Assembly: GCA_002633005.1 (NCBI GenBank)
Contig: NMRA01000372.1
Span: 313,627-377,626 of the forward strand
From: Phoronis australis
Lineage: Eukaryota > Phoronida > Phoronidae
Direction of reading: 5' to 3'
DNA length: 64,000 bases
Within the stretch, counting starts at the first letter, position 1, and the number at the start of each line of letters is the position of its first letter. Both the position numbers and the translations under genes were made by a program. Under the pieces are notes generated by a model, which was not told the origin of the DNA, did no database searches, and saw nothing but the letters and a program-made list of their open reading frames with translations. This document shows positions 46,777-59,099 of the stretch, one piece after another.

Positions 46777-47090
46777 CAGTGGCGGATTTAGGGGAGGGGG
46801 CAAGGATGCCACGCCCCCTCCCCCACCCCTAAAATTCTCTCAGATTCCATTTGGCAGTTTGGGGTCTGAATTGCTGGCTAGCATATGCGCTCACCCAGGG
46901 GGGGAGACTCGGCGGGAGAATGCACTATGCACAGGCCTTGAACAATAATAATTAGTAATAAAATCCACAAACCCAAAAATTCGAGCTCCCCACATCCCTA
47001 CATTTTAGGCTGGGCGCGTGCATGAGGCGAAATTCTGCTTATTCAGGCTGTGCCCTGGTCCCCTAACTCAAAATCCTGCATCCACCCTGT
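46777..47090 (-). mobile_element. GGCGGATC-ended family, copy with internal insertion
   Basis: Starts CAGTGGCGGATTTAGG and closes near ACTCAAAATCCTGCATCCACC. It carries CTCAGATTCCATTTGGCAG in the family order but is about twice the usual length because of extra sequence after 46870. Confidence 0.5.
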
Positions 47091-47203
47091 ATAATCATTA
47101 TTTTCTACCCACTTTAGTGTCAAATAAGACATGTACATGTACGCATACGTCTTGAACTCTAAATGCATAACCGAAGTTTTTACGCTGAATGTCAAAGACC
47201 AAT

Positions 47204-48637
47204 AGTCGAATGTTGATCTCATTTCTTTGAATGCAGAGTGCGTATCGCAAGAACGATCATATCTAATTATTGTGATGCCAGCTGGACTTTATTTCTGGTA
47301 AACGATACTCGATTCTGTCACTTCTGTTCCAAACTTATGAAAGCTTTGTACCGTTGCGATTCGTTGATTATTTCTGAGGGTTGATCTTAGCGTATTTATG
47401 AAACACAAAAACTGAAATATGGGTCCGTCTAATTGCTATTACTACATTATCCTACCACACAACTTTTCATAATACTAGTCTTAGGTAGTATCAAACTCTT
47501 TTCGAGACCGCTCCGGGTCATGGCCCACAATGACGGAGAGCGGGCTTCCACTGATGACGTCACACATTACAACACTTGATTACAAGTACACAAATTGAAG
47601 AAAAAATACCTAAAATAACATACCAAAATTGTTGGTGACTGACTACATGCATTTACATGTATGACCGTGGTGGTAAGGGTTGAAGGGTCTCAACAATAAG
47701 TCAAACTTGCGCAGACGCAGCAGCCGTATCAACGAAAAGAAAAATAATTCATTCACTGACTCAAGTACATCGGCACTAGTAGTCGTTTGCATAATTTTTG
47801 TTGTCCTCATACACATTATACTTACATGTATGTACATGTATAGAGAGACTCGTTTAATTAAAAACTTGTGGTTGCTTTTGTCCGGTTGGAAACAACAGTA
47901 CAAAATGTTTTGAAAAGTTCAGGCTGCTATGTTTTAATTATCAACCTACACTCTTTCACTGTTTGTGCGACCAGTCTACAGGAGTGAAATCGCCTCGTCT
48001 GAGACGATTCACCTACAGTGCAGAGCTGTCACACGACACGTGAATAGCGTCCACAGACCTTCATACACCAACGTTATGTTAACCAAGGTGCTTTACCAAG
48101 CGCAGTCTCTTAGGACAAGAGAACTCTGGCCACAGCAAGTCAAGCCTATTCATAAAGCACGCCAAGTTATTTGAGTGCGTAATAATTTATCAGAATGTAA
48201 TTTGCCTCTAGTTAGTTTCATCCGATTAGGTATATTGCGGTCAAAACACAAACGATTTTTTAATGCATTTTCTCACATGACCTGGAATGTTTTACCACAC
48301 GACTGGTTAATAACACCGAGTACGTATTTTTTTATATTACATGGGCGAATCACAAAGTAGTGCAAAGTAGAAATCCATGTACATGTACGCCTTACATTTT
48401 ATTGTCTGCAAAATACTAACACCATCGGATGGGCTTATCCACGGAAAACCCCGGTACCAACCACCAAAACGCGCGCCAACCAAACAATGCCGGAATTCCA
48501 TGAGGGTGACAAGGTTTTGACTGAGAAATCGGGTGTCGCAACTGTACGTACTCCCAGTTGGAAGGACATGCAAACAACTTCTTAAACAGGCGCATCTTCG
48601 GCGGTAAATTCCATATCCACGTGCAGTGGCGGATCTA
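47204..48637. repeat. Tandem duplication C, copy 1
   Basis: About 1.43 kb, near-identical to 48640-50070. It ends CAGTGGCGGATCTAC at the single N (48639). It contains small plus-strand ORFs, one with a hydrophobic segment at 47680-47913, but these are not conserved between the two copies. Confidence 0.88.
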
Positions 48638-48639
48638 CN

Positions 48640-50073
48640 GAATGTTGATCTCATTTCTTTAATGCAGAGTGCGTATCGCAAGAACGATCATATCTAATTA
48701 TTGTGATGCCAACTGGACTTTGTTTCTGGTAAACGATACTCGATTCTGTCACTTCTGTTCCAAACTTATGAAAGCTTTGTACCGTTGCGATTCGTTGATT
48801 ATTTCTGAGGGTTGATCTTAGCGTATTTATGAAACACAAAAACTGAAATATGGGTCCGTCTAATTGCTATTACATGTACATGTACTACATTATCCTACCA
48901 CACAACTTTTCATAATACTAGTCTTAGGTAGTATCAAACTCTTTTCGAGACCGCTCCGGATCATGGCTCACAATGACGGAGAGCGGGCTTCCACTGATGA
49001 CGTCACACATTACAACACTTGATTACAAGTACACAAATTGAAGAAGAAATACCTAAAATAACATACCAAAATTGTTGGTGACTGACTACATGCATTTATG
49101 ACCGTGGTGCTAAGGGTTGAAGTCTCTCAACAATAAGTCAAACTTGCCCAGACGCATCAGCCGTATCAACGAAAAGAAAAATAATTCATTCACTGACTCA
49201 AGTACATCGGCACTAGTAGTCGTTTGTTTAATTTTTGTTGTCCTTATACACATTGTACTTACATGTATGTACATGTATAGAGAGACTCGTTTAATTTAAA
49301 ACTTGTGGTTGCTTTTGTCCGGTTGGAAACAACAGTACAAAATGTTTTTAAAAGTTCAGGCTGCTATGTTTTAATTATCAACCTACACTCTTTCAGTGTT
49401 TCTGCGACCAGTCACCAGGAGTGAAATCGCCTCGTCTGAAACGATTCACCTACAGTGTAGAGCTGTCACACGACACGTGAATAGCGTCCACAGACCTTCA
49501 TACACCAAGGTTATGTTAACCAAGGTGCTTTACCAAGCGCGGTCTCTTAGGACAAGAGAACTCTGGCCACAGCAAGTCAAGCCTATTCATAAAGCACGCC
49601 AAGTTATTTGAGTGCGTAATAATTTATCAGAATGTAATTTGCCTCTAGTTAGTTTCATCCGATTAGGTATATTGCGGTCAAAACACAAACGATTTTTTAA
49701 TGCATTTTCTCACATGACCTGGAATGTTTTACCACAAGACTGGTTAATAACACCGAGTACGTATCTTTTTATATTACATGGGCGAATCACAAAGTAGTGC
49801 AAAGTAGAAATCCATGTACATGTACGCCTTACATTTTATTGTCTGCAAAATACTAACACCATCGGATGGGCTTATCCACGGAAAACCCCGGTACCAACCA
49901 CCAAAACGCGCGCCAACCAAACAATGCCGGAATTCCATGAAGGTGACAAGGTTTTGACTGACAAATCGGGTGTCGCAACTGTACGTACTCCCAGTTGGAA
50001 GGACATGCAAACAACTTCTTAAACAGGCGCATCTTCGGCGGTAAATTCCATATCCACGTGCAGTGGCGGATCT
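48640..50073. repeat. Tandem duplication C, copy 2
   Basis: Begins right after the N with GAATGTTGATCTC, matching 47204 onward. It has small indels, such as an extra TACATGTACATG near 48871. It continues past the end point of copy 1 into a GGGGGTTCAGGGGG tract. Confidence 0.88.
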
Positions 50074-50227
50074 ACCGGGGGTTCAGGGGGTTTAAACCCC
50101 CCTTCAGGCCAGGACCCAAAAATTAAAAAAACAAAAACGTCTCCAGCGAAACAAAAACGGCATCGCAAGCGTGTGTAAACCCCAAGTAAACCAACTTGGA
50201 AAAAATGAGGGGGGGAGGGTTCACTCT

Positions 50228-50681
50228 GAAAATATATTTTTGCATTGTGAATTGCTGTTATGAAAATCAACGCATTTCGAGTCTTCGTGGCTCATCGGCA
50301 AAACGCCGGAGATCAATTGTGCGCGCGCTTCCGTCGACACTTCTGAAGTAGCCAAGCATTTTAGATGGATCCACCGCTGAAAGAGCAGCTCTATTGCTGA
50401 TTTCTTTAGGTAACTAGTTTCCTTACTCTAAGATATGTTTTGATTTGATTAGAGGAAATACTGTGGTGCCGCAACCCTGATATTCAGGCGAATTAACGTG
50501 CATCGTTTTTACCTCATTTGTCATGCCGTGTCATCCTATTACACTCCACACGTTTGTAAATCGAATTTGACTTGTGTATAGTAAAGTTTTCTTTCGCAAT
50601 ATCATACAGTGTACACTGTACATGTACATGTAATACTTTTGAAAAAAAATCGTTTTCCGAAGAATTGCTATTGTAACGGGC
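50228..50681. repeat. Left arm of a ~450-bp inverted repeat
   Basis: Inverse of 52427-52876 with moderate divergence, for example AAATACTGTGGTGCCGCAACC here and GGTTGCGGCACCACAGTATTT there. The arms enclose the hAT remnant. Confidence 0.8.
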
Positions 50682-51126
50682 GCCGTGGTCTGGTCGCGAG
50701 TCTGTTTTAAGATGCACTCTAACAAGTTATGTCTATACATGAATGACCAAGGGGGAGTTCACATTGACGAAGTGACCGCATTCGCGAACAGTGTACAGTA
50801 CCAGAAATTGCGGGGAGGCTGCATTTTCATAACAAAGTCTTGCGGGACTAGAGCGATGTTCAATAGGCCTCCTAAGGAGCCTTAGTGCCGACCTCAACAC
50901 CTACCGTCTTTCTACCTGCAATAAGCACCACTGCCGTTTTGTATACTGGGAATTTCCGCAGAAAGGCCTACCCGACGAATCGCCCATGCCCACGGGCATT
51001 TATTTGATGTTAGTACTTCGGGTTTCAAGTGTTCAGACATTGGGACGTTTATTTCGAAAATTGCAAGAGATGCAAATGGGTCCTGGGATACATCGTCAAG
51101 GTTTGGAGTAGACCTTGATGAACGGA

Positions 51127-51706
51127 TCAAATTTAGTTGCGCAAGCTGTAAGTCTTTTGTATGGACTTGGTAACCTCAGGGGGCTTAGTGCCAACTGATC
51201 TGCGAAACGAGATGCTGATATTGTAGAGGCGTACAAGCTCATTGACACAGCAGTTGACGAAGTGCAAGTGTTGGGAACAAACGTCGAAGATGTCTGGGCA
51301 GAATGGTTCTAGGAGGAGCAAACCATTGGATCCGATGTACAGATTCCTCGGCAGTCTATACAACAGAAAGATAGGACCAACGTTCCTGGAGAAACACCCA
51401 GGTAATAAGTTGAAATTTTACAGAGTTTGTAATAATGGCGCTTTTTTATGATTGTGTACAATGAAAACGAAATAGAAATTATTTTTGGACTATCCAAATT
51501 TACCCAGTACACCAGAGGGTCTACGAGCGCACAGAAACTGATTCTGGTTTGTATTTCCACTTGAGTCTATCTGCTTCATATCCAAAATCTATTTCACGTA
51601 GTGCGTAGTTAAATCTGTACTCATTACCTGTTTCTTCCAGTGAGTACTACAGAACGATGCGAAAACCCTTCTTAGACAACCTCTCGCAGCAGTTGACCAC
51701 TAGATG
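51127..51706 (+). pseudogene. hAT-type transposase remnant with an intron
   Basis: One plus-strand frame reads LLYGLGNLRGLSAN, then DADIVEAYKLIDTAVDEVQ, then DVWAEWF, and after a further in-frame stop RTNVPGETP. A GT-AG intron (51402-51640; donor CAG|gtaata, acceptor ttcttccag) joins in phase to SEYYRTMRKPFLDNLSQQL. This is the pattern of the region before the dimerisation domain in hAT transposases of the DUF4371 type (DIVEAY...WF...R.NVP..TP.EYYRR...PFLDHL). Stops at 51196 and 51310 and loss of the catalytic parts make it dead. A domesticated exon is not supported. Confidence 0.65.
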
Positions 51707-52426
51707 TGTAAACTACACATATGAGCAACCAGTGGGGATTAAAAAGTGTCTAGAGAGAAGTTTTCAATTCAGAATTGTTTGCAAAGTACGCTTTAGGTCT
51801 CGCGACGGACCAGGCAGCTTGATTTGTGTAGATATCGAGTTTAAGTGTACTTCTGATCTCTTGGCGAACTAGTCTTGTGATGTTTTTTACTAAAGTGTGC
51901 TTTGTAAAACTATTTATCTCAGCCAGTGCAGCTGTTTGGTCCCGCGACAGATCGACTACTTTTATAGGGATAATAAGCACAGGTGTACATTTGGTCTCAT
52001 GACAGACGAGGCCAGCCTTTGTGTGTACTCTCAGTGTACGCCTGTTCCCTCTGCGAACTGGTCCTGCATATCTTTTCACCACGGTTTACAGAATGTTTTG
52101 GTTTCGTGAAACTGTTTTCAGATGATTTGTTTCCTGATACATTTGACGTTTTTCAATTGTTATCAACGTGATTCAGCTTAATAAAGTGATACTTAATTGT
52201 TTATTGTCGCTTTTAATACTAGACTATGAGCTGAGAGCACAATCATTCGCCAGTTGTTGTCGTAACGAGACAGAACACATGTTTATTTCCGGACTAACAG
52301 TACAGATCTTCGTTCTTAATCAACTTGAGGCCGCTGTTACGCGATCATCTGATATTCAAGTTTTTACGCCCCCTCGGTGTTCCTTATGCTCTTGAATATT
52401 TGGTAGTTGTCCAAACCCCTGTATAN

Positions 52427-52876
52427 CGCCCGCCACAATAGCAATTCTTCGGAAAACGAGTTGTTTTTCAAAAATATTACATGTACACTGTATGATATTG
52501 CGCAAGACAACTTTACTATACACCAGCTAAATTCGAGTTACAAACGTGTGGAGTGTAATAGCATGACACGGCATGACAGATGAGCTAAAAACGTTGCACG
52601 TCAATTTGCCTGAATATCGGGGTTGCGGCACCACAGTATTTTCCCTAATCAAATCAAAACATATGTTAGAGTAAAGAAGCTAGTTACCTAAAGAAATCAG
52701 CTATAGAGCTGCTCTTTCAGCGGTGGATCCATCTAAAATGCTTGGCTACTTCAGAAGTGTCGACGGAAGCGCGCGCACAATTGATCTCCGCGCATTTGCC
52801 GATGAGCAACGAAGAATCGAAATACGTTTATTTTCAGATCAGCAATTCACAATGCAAAAAATGTATTTTCAGAGTG
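52427..52876. repeat. Right arm of the inverted repeat, starting at a single-N join
   Basis: Inverse of 50228-50681. It begins immediately after the N at 52426, so the arrangement may come from the assembler and not from transposon ends. An 86-codon ORF (52723-52983) crosses its edge and has no recognisable domain. Confidence 0.8.
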
Positions 52877-53649
52877 ACGAAAACAAATTAATATTGCCTC
52901 CATGGGACATAGCAGCAGTCGGATACATTGAAATGTCGTCGGTTGACATGGGGGCGAACGCCGGATGTCCACTCAGTCAATGAGGGTAATATGTGTTCAC
53001 ATAATAATGGCCCATACTGCACTAGGTTCGCGTCAGACTTTTATAGATATTAGCCAAAATGGCTAAAGCATCTGAAAACATTTAGTCATTTTCAAAAATT
53101 ATTAGCCAAATACTTTCTCTTTTCCCAACCAACGCAATTAATAAAACTACGGACCGAACTATATACTTTTCGTGTTATGTACAGGTCCTTTTCATGTTGC
53201 ACTATACACACGTAAGAAAGTGCCTCGAAAAAAACCAAAGAATCAGCATTACAAGGTCATATAGCAAAAGCACTGGGAAGTGCACGACTTCGGCTGTCGT
53301 GAATAGATAATCCATTAAGTAACAAACTGGCATTTACTTCAACTTGCTTTCTTTCGGTCGACCCCGAACTAGTCTACATGTATTCGTCGTTTTAGCATTG
53401 TCACTTGCAGACGACAAGCGTACACGAGATCTCGCTGTGAAGCGAGAAATCGTCATTACCAAGAGCGCTCAGACCCCAGCACAGTTGAACATTTCGTTGC
53501 GGTAAAAGAGTGATTTTAGAGCGAATGCCGGACATGAAATGGAACATTCACTTGTTAATTTTAGGAAGTATGAATGTCGTTTTCGGTGCAACTTGATTCG
53601 AGTTGACTGTGAATCGACATACTAGAAGGTTTCCCGAAATTGATTTTTA

Positions 53650-55771
53650 ATGTCAAGCTACAGAAGCTTTCGACAAGTTGGCCAATGCACTTAACTCTAC
53701 TGTCGCTAGTGCAGCTCTGAATTCGCCAATGGCGAGCCTAGCCATAAAGAAAGCCGCGTATTTATATCTTTCAAACTATAGAAGCGAATGTACATCTCGG
53801 AATTTTGTGGTGAAATTGGAAAGTGATGGGCTATCGATGATTTCCCAAAATGTTTTTGTTTTGTTACTTCATCGAAGCGAGGTTATTTTGGCCCGTATCT
53901 GGTTCAGTCACCACATTCTGCTATCATGCTTACAGAAAGCAAGCCTTATGTACAAGCTTTTGAGTAACTCGATCTGCTGAGGCGAATTTTCAGTCAGTCC
54001 TCGTGTGTCGACGTTTTTGTCCACCGTTTCTCGCTATCAGGCTATAGTTCGTCACGTATCTGGTGCCACTAAAATCGTCTCCGACTTCGCAAGTCGCCAA
54101 AGACCAGAGTGCACGGACGCTTCGTGCCAAGTGTGGCTTTTCGTGAACGCTCTGGAAGATTATGTGGTGCTTCGTGCGACTGTTGCTGAGATCCATCAGG
54201 GAGAACACAGGCCCCTTCACCACTTGGCCGTCTTGGTTATCCATTCAGTCCGAGCCTCCCGAGTTACTGCGAGGACACTCTCATCTCACCCAAGGGACGT
54301 GGTCCTCAAAGAAAGTAATTACCAATGCTCGAGATGGTAAACGCTATCTCAACGTCGCCACTATCGCGCCAGATGGTTTACTTGTGGTTCGGCGATACAA
54401 GCCTCTCTCGTAGCTCGTGTAGAACCCATCATCGTTCCACGTCCCATCGTGGACGGCTTACTCACGGCACTTCACTTACGGCTGGATCACCCCACCTCCC
54501 ATCAACTGCGACTCGTCACCCAACGATACTTCTTTGCACTTGATTTAGACTCTGCCATCGACTGTTGCCCTCATATGTGCCATCAATGTTGTTCAATGCG
54601 CTCTTTCTCCAAAACCACGACCCTGCAGAGTACCTCTGATACACCTGCCACGGTTGGGACGTCGTTTGCAGATGACGTCATGAAGCGCGAGCGACGAACT
54701 CGTTTTGGTACTCCGAGAGTCAGTCTCTTCTTACACAGCGGCTCATATCATTGCTACTGAACGCCACGAGGATCTTCAAAATGGTCTTTTCCAAATGTGC
54801 CTCGAATTGCGCTTGTTAGATGGCCCTCACGCCGTTAGCGGTACAAAAGGACAAACTCCTTGAATTCTTAAAGGACAAACTCCTTGAACTCTTAAAGGAC
54901 AAACTCCTTGAACTCTTAAAGGACAAACTCCTTGAACACCATCGCATGTCAATTGAGATCGGACGCACCAAAAATCTCAACCATAACCCTGTTGCAGAGA
55001 AGGCCATGCAGGAGTTGTCACACAAGTTACTGCGTGATCTGCATGGCACAAGCAATTTCAGTTCCTTAAAGTTGGCCGTTGCGGCTGCTCGATTGAACAG
55101 TCGTCCTAGCTCCACCGGCTTGTCCGCAAGAGAGACGTGGTTTCAGCGCGACCAGTTCAGCAATTGCCAAATACCAGTTCATGACAATTTCTTGATGTCT
55201 TCCCAACGACAACAGCGGTCCATCAACCATGGACCCAGTACGCAATCCAAGACTCCTTTGGTCAATCAGGCAGTAGATTGCGACGCATCCATCGGCGACC
55301 TCTACTCCGATAGGGACAAGTCCAGAACCCGTCCACGATATCTCGTAGTTGCTTCCGATGGCGTGTGGTTGAGTTCGGAAATTTTCTGGAGATCAGTTGC
55401 GTAATGCTTCTTACCGTGCCAAACGCAGCGAGTTCAGTCAGAGGTTACTGACATTCCAGCCGCATCATGTGTCACTGACCCTTGTGACCACGACGACGAC
55501 GACGAGATTCCAAACTTCTGTTGTTGCCGTATCCGTTTCATCGTTGCCTTTGTCCTGCGGTCCAGTTCCACGGTACGACGGTTTACCACCTTCACGTTGC
55601 CCACTTATCGCCCCACCTGTGTTACCCACCATCGTTCCTTCCCTGGTGCATTCCCCGACGACGCCTACTGTTGAAGTCTCCGTCTTCCCTGATCATCCAA
55701 AAGCCCAGAGGAGATCGCGACGACAGCGCCACAAACCTCATCGACAAACTAACGATTGGCTTTATAACTGA
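53650..55771 (+). mobile_element. Degenerate LTR-retroelement pol (RNase H tail and integrase)
   Basis: Plus-strand pieces in shifting frames follow the order of a retroelement pol. 54005-54260 has the RNase H/linker part (FLSTVSRYQAIVRHV and SDFASR). 54250-54415 has a linker. 54449-54760 has the integrase zinc-binding region (HLRLDHPTSHQLRLVTQRYF, then C-x2-C). 54820-55404 has the end of the integrase core and C-terminal part (NPVAEKAMQELSHKLL, ARLNSRPSSTGLSARETW). A Thr/Pro-rich tail follows to 55771. At least four frame changes and a missing stretch around 54760-54830 show it is inactive. Ty3-like is plausible, but reverse transcriptase and LTRs were not identified. Confidence 0.65.
54847..54942 (+). 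repeat. 24-bp tandem repeat, four units, inside the integrase remnant
   Basis: AAGGACAAACTCCTTGAACT plus CTTA repeated at 54847, 54871, 54895 and 54919. It adds an in-frame KDKLLELL-type repeat ahead of the HHRMSIEIGR segment. Confidence 0.9.
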
Positions 55772-56298
55772 TTTTACTTCGAACTGTGTTAAGTTCCTTC
55801 GACACCATAGTAACTAGGAATCTTATTAGATCAGTTTACTGTTGTTTTTTTTTTGTTTTCAACTTTACTCGTTCTTAGTGTAAGATTTCCTCGTTTTCTG
55901 TGACAGAAGAGGCAATCATGCCATTATATTGTTGTTCGTACAACTGTGCTTGGTTGGAACCTTCCCGGTTTTGTCTCGTTGTATTGCCGTCTGCGATTTA
56001 AACACGTCAAACTTACTACTCATTGTGCCTAGTTTATCTGGCGCTGTTCTATGGAAATGTTTAAGTGTGGGCCGTTAGTGATAAGTTAAGTTTTATTGGA
56101 TCTCCCTATTCGGTAGCAAGGGTCGATACATTGTGTCTCACTCTTTTAAGTCGACTAGCTCTCCACTGCCGTGTCAAAGCATACTGAAGATAATGCGCGA
56201 CCGTTGCATAAACATGCAGTCTCAAGATAATCATACGAACTTCAAACGTGAAATTGTCACCATACCTTGCGACTTCTTTAATTACCGTGTTATACCCG

Positions 56299-56640
56299 AA
56301 ATAATACCTTCTTCGCGGTCTTGTTTTTACCCAAGTGGTTCACAAATTGGTGCATGCGCCTGAATTTCGCATATAAGCCCAGGCAATGTCCACTGCATAG
56401 GCCCATGGGCTACATTAGTTTGCACATAGGCGCGCTCGTTTTCCTTTTAAACATTGATTTGCTTTTCATGACATTTAATCGTATTGCCGCGCCTAGAGAA
56501 TCATGGGCCTTTTTTCCGAAATAATGCCTTTTTTCGCGCCTTTTTTACCCCAGTGGCTCGCATATTGCCTCATGTTCCTAAGTTTCGCATATAAGTACAG
56601 TTCCACACTAACTCCCATGGGCCTAATGGCGCGGCAATAC
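56299..56640. repeat. Two diverged direct copies about 220 bp apart
   Basis: ATAATACCTTCTTCGCGG...TTTACCCAAGTGG...TTTCGCATATAAG...CCCATGGGC at 56299-56415 recurs at 56521-56625 with many changes. The second copy lies inside the MITE at 56479-56642. Confidence 0.6.
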
Positions 56641-56642
56641 GA
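56479..56642. mobile_element. MITE, 164 bp, perfect 15-bp inverted ends
   Basis: TCGTATTGCCGCGCC at the left end and GGCGCGGCAATACGA at the right end. It has no coding capacity. Confidence 0.7.
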
Positions 56643-57849
56643 CGTATAGTAATACATTCGGAATTTAATAGAAGGCAATACACGTGAACAGTCTCATTTC
56701 CATCTGTACATGTTGTTGGGGAGAAAAACTACTAAGCGTGGGCCTCCACAACCCGCCACACTGTACACTATTACAAGCGCTACACACAGTCACGGCATCA
56801 CAGCTTCTTCTGACTGCCAGAGTAACAGCAAGCATTCCCATTAGACTTTGAAAGAAGTGGGCCTACTTCTGCTAAATATATTTGAAATTAGATATCATTT
56901 TCGCTATCAGAGAGATTATAACATACGTTTAGATCAATAAAACAAATCCGTACATGCTTGTGCACATTGTTCAGTGTAGTTTTTACATGTACGTTCAATT
57001 GCGCATTAAGCACAAAGGACCACTTACATGTACGGATATTTATCACACTACCGTAATATATAGTGTTAAAAGGACAAAATCAATATTCACTCAGCTCAAA
57101 ATACATAGTTCCCGTACACGTGTCTTTAAGTTTATGTCGCTAGGTGTAGATTGTAATTTTAGCAATTAAGAGGAAGCCACTTTCCAACCTGAATGGAATC
57201 TAAAAAATATTTCCTGCTGAAACTGAACGCTGACATTTTTAAAACTCGGGCTTACTTTCAGGAAATGCAATCAGTAGTTACATGTTAATGAGGCTATGAG
57301 ATAGTGTCTGTACATTTAGCCTGTGCACTGCGGGTAAAACCTTAGAGCGAGTTTGGTTGGGGTCTTTCAAGGCAGTCCTAATGTTTTTGGTTATCCATTA
57401 CTTGCGTCAAATGTCATTGATTTTTTTGTTTTATGAATACCGGTAAATACAATAGGCAACCTTACTATCCAGAAATCGAATTAACATAATTAATGTCTGG
57501 CGATGTGATGTGGATAGCAGATACAATGTACTTTGGTATAGAGATAAGCTACTTAGGAGAAATACCTGTATGATAACTTTAATAATTAGGAATAATTGAC
57601 TGGCGCCATTCGGCAAATCACGAGAACCAAATCCTGAAACTTTTAGTTATCAATCTGCGATACAATGTTATCAATTTGATGCTGTAGAAAGTTACTAGGG
57701 TTTGGAGCAACGGATGGCCTAAATAGCTAAGTATTGGTCGTGCAATAAAAAGATTAGGCCGGTCGCAAAAAGAAGAAATATTTTAAAAATTATGCCTGGA
57801 TTTTCAGCGTTTAACAGTAATTCGAACCTTAATTTCCTTGAGCGGAGTA

Positions 57850-58330
57850 TTACGAATTGAGCTACAGGTGTAGTTAGAGGAATGGCATTTTTTTGTTTTC
57901 GATATCTGATGGGAATGGTCTTGAAGGTTACATGTATGGCCCCAGAAAAATGTCCACTTTGTAACTTCAGAACATCGAATCTCAGAAATGGCTGCCCGGA
58001 TTCGTATGAAACTTTCAGATATTGTGTTTTGTATACTGTTTTTCAGACACGGAATTGTTTTCGAATACGTCCCACATTCGGATGAGGGGTACAGTACTTT
58101 GAAATGCATTCATGAAAAACCCTGTACCTGCATAACACGAAAGTGAAACAAAATGTAAGCTGTTTTGTGATATCATCTTGAACATTCATATCAAATAAAA
58201 TTTGACCATTTCTGATAGCGCTGTTTTGCTATCAACGTGTCATATCCGCTACAATATAATAAAAATATGGACACGTGACCCACTTGATGAAAAGTTAAAA
58301 ATCGAATTCTGCAGGCTTCTTGCTTTCAGA
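57850..58330 (-). repeat. A-rich dispersed repeat, inverted copy
   Basis: On the minus strand the block order resembles 25560-26020 and 40830-41330 (GTAGAATTCGAT-like start near 58310, GGGTCACGTG near 58280, GATAGC near 58220), with stronger divergence. Confidence 0.4.
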
Positions 58331-59099
58331 GGCAATAGATCGCTTTACTGGATTGAAATCTAGTTTGCAGACAATTGGCTATGGACACGGCAAATTGGAA
58401 TGTCAGGCATTTTCTTATTTTTTGTAGCAATTCAGTGTTACCAATTATTTTAAGTTGTCGTGAGTAAATAAAAATTGATACCTGTATTTACTCAGAAAAT
58501 CGATGTATCGTAATGCTAGTCTCTGAAACATACCCGCATTGGACCAAGTGTATGAGACGCTCACTGAAGTATTTTAAAATCACTCAATTCGATTACGATG
58601 ACATTAATTTACAGAAAAAACTGACATGGACTTTTCTCATTTCCGGTGTCAGTTTTCATTCTTCAATTCACACGTGATTTTCAGAACAAAAGGTGCAATT
58701 TTGAAGCTGATGGGTGCCGACTGATAAGTCATGTTCCTACTCATCTGGCAATTAGGCTTATTCGCATGAGAAGTGATTTGTGAGCTTGCTAAAGCCGCAT
58801 TCACACGGAAGACGGCTAACTCGACGAAGCTAACACGGACCAGCTGATCGAGTAATTGTGTAAACACGGCTGACACGGAGCAATTTTAAAGTGACACCGC
58901 GGCAGCCAGTTTTTGACAACGGTTTGATAGACAGAGCGAGTTATACTAGATATATTGCTCCAGTTTCAACTACACTTCTAAACGCAACAGGGGCAAGGCG
59001 GAAAGGTATAGTCCGGTTACCTATTGTCGTCAGGCTCCAAAAGTCGTCCGCCATCTTGTTTCGCGTGCAGCGCAACCACGCGGGACTTAGCGTTCCAAT

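Noticed and set aside
47680-47913. ORF with a strongly hydrophobic segment, possible membrane protein
   Set aside because: The allelic or duplicate copy (49117-49299) carries several amino-acid changes and an early stop, so the frame is not conserved.
52723-52983. 86-codon ORF starting MDPSKMLGYF
   Set aside because: It starts inside the inverted-repeat arm, whose other copy does not keep the frame open; no domain.
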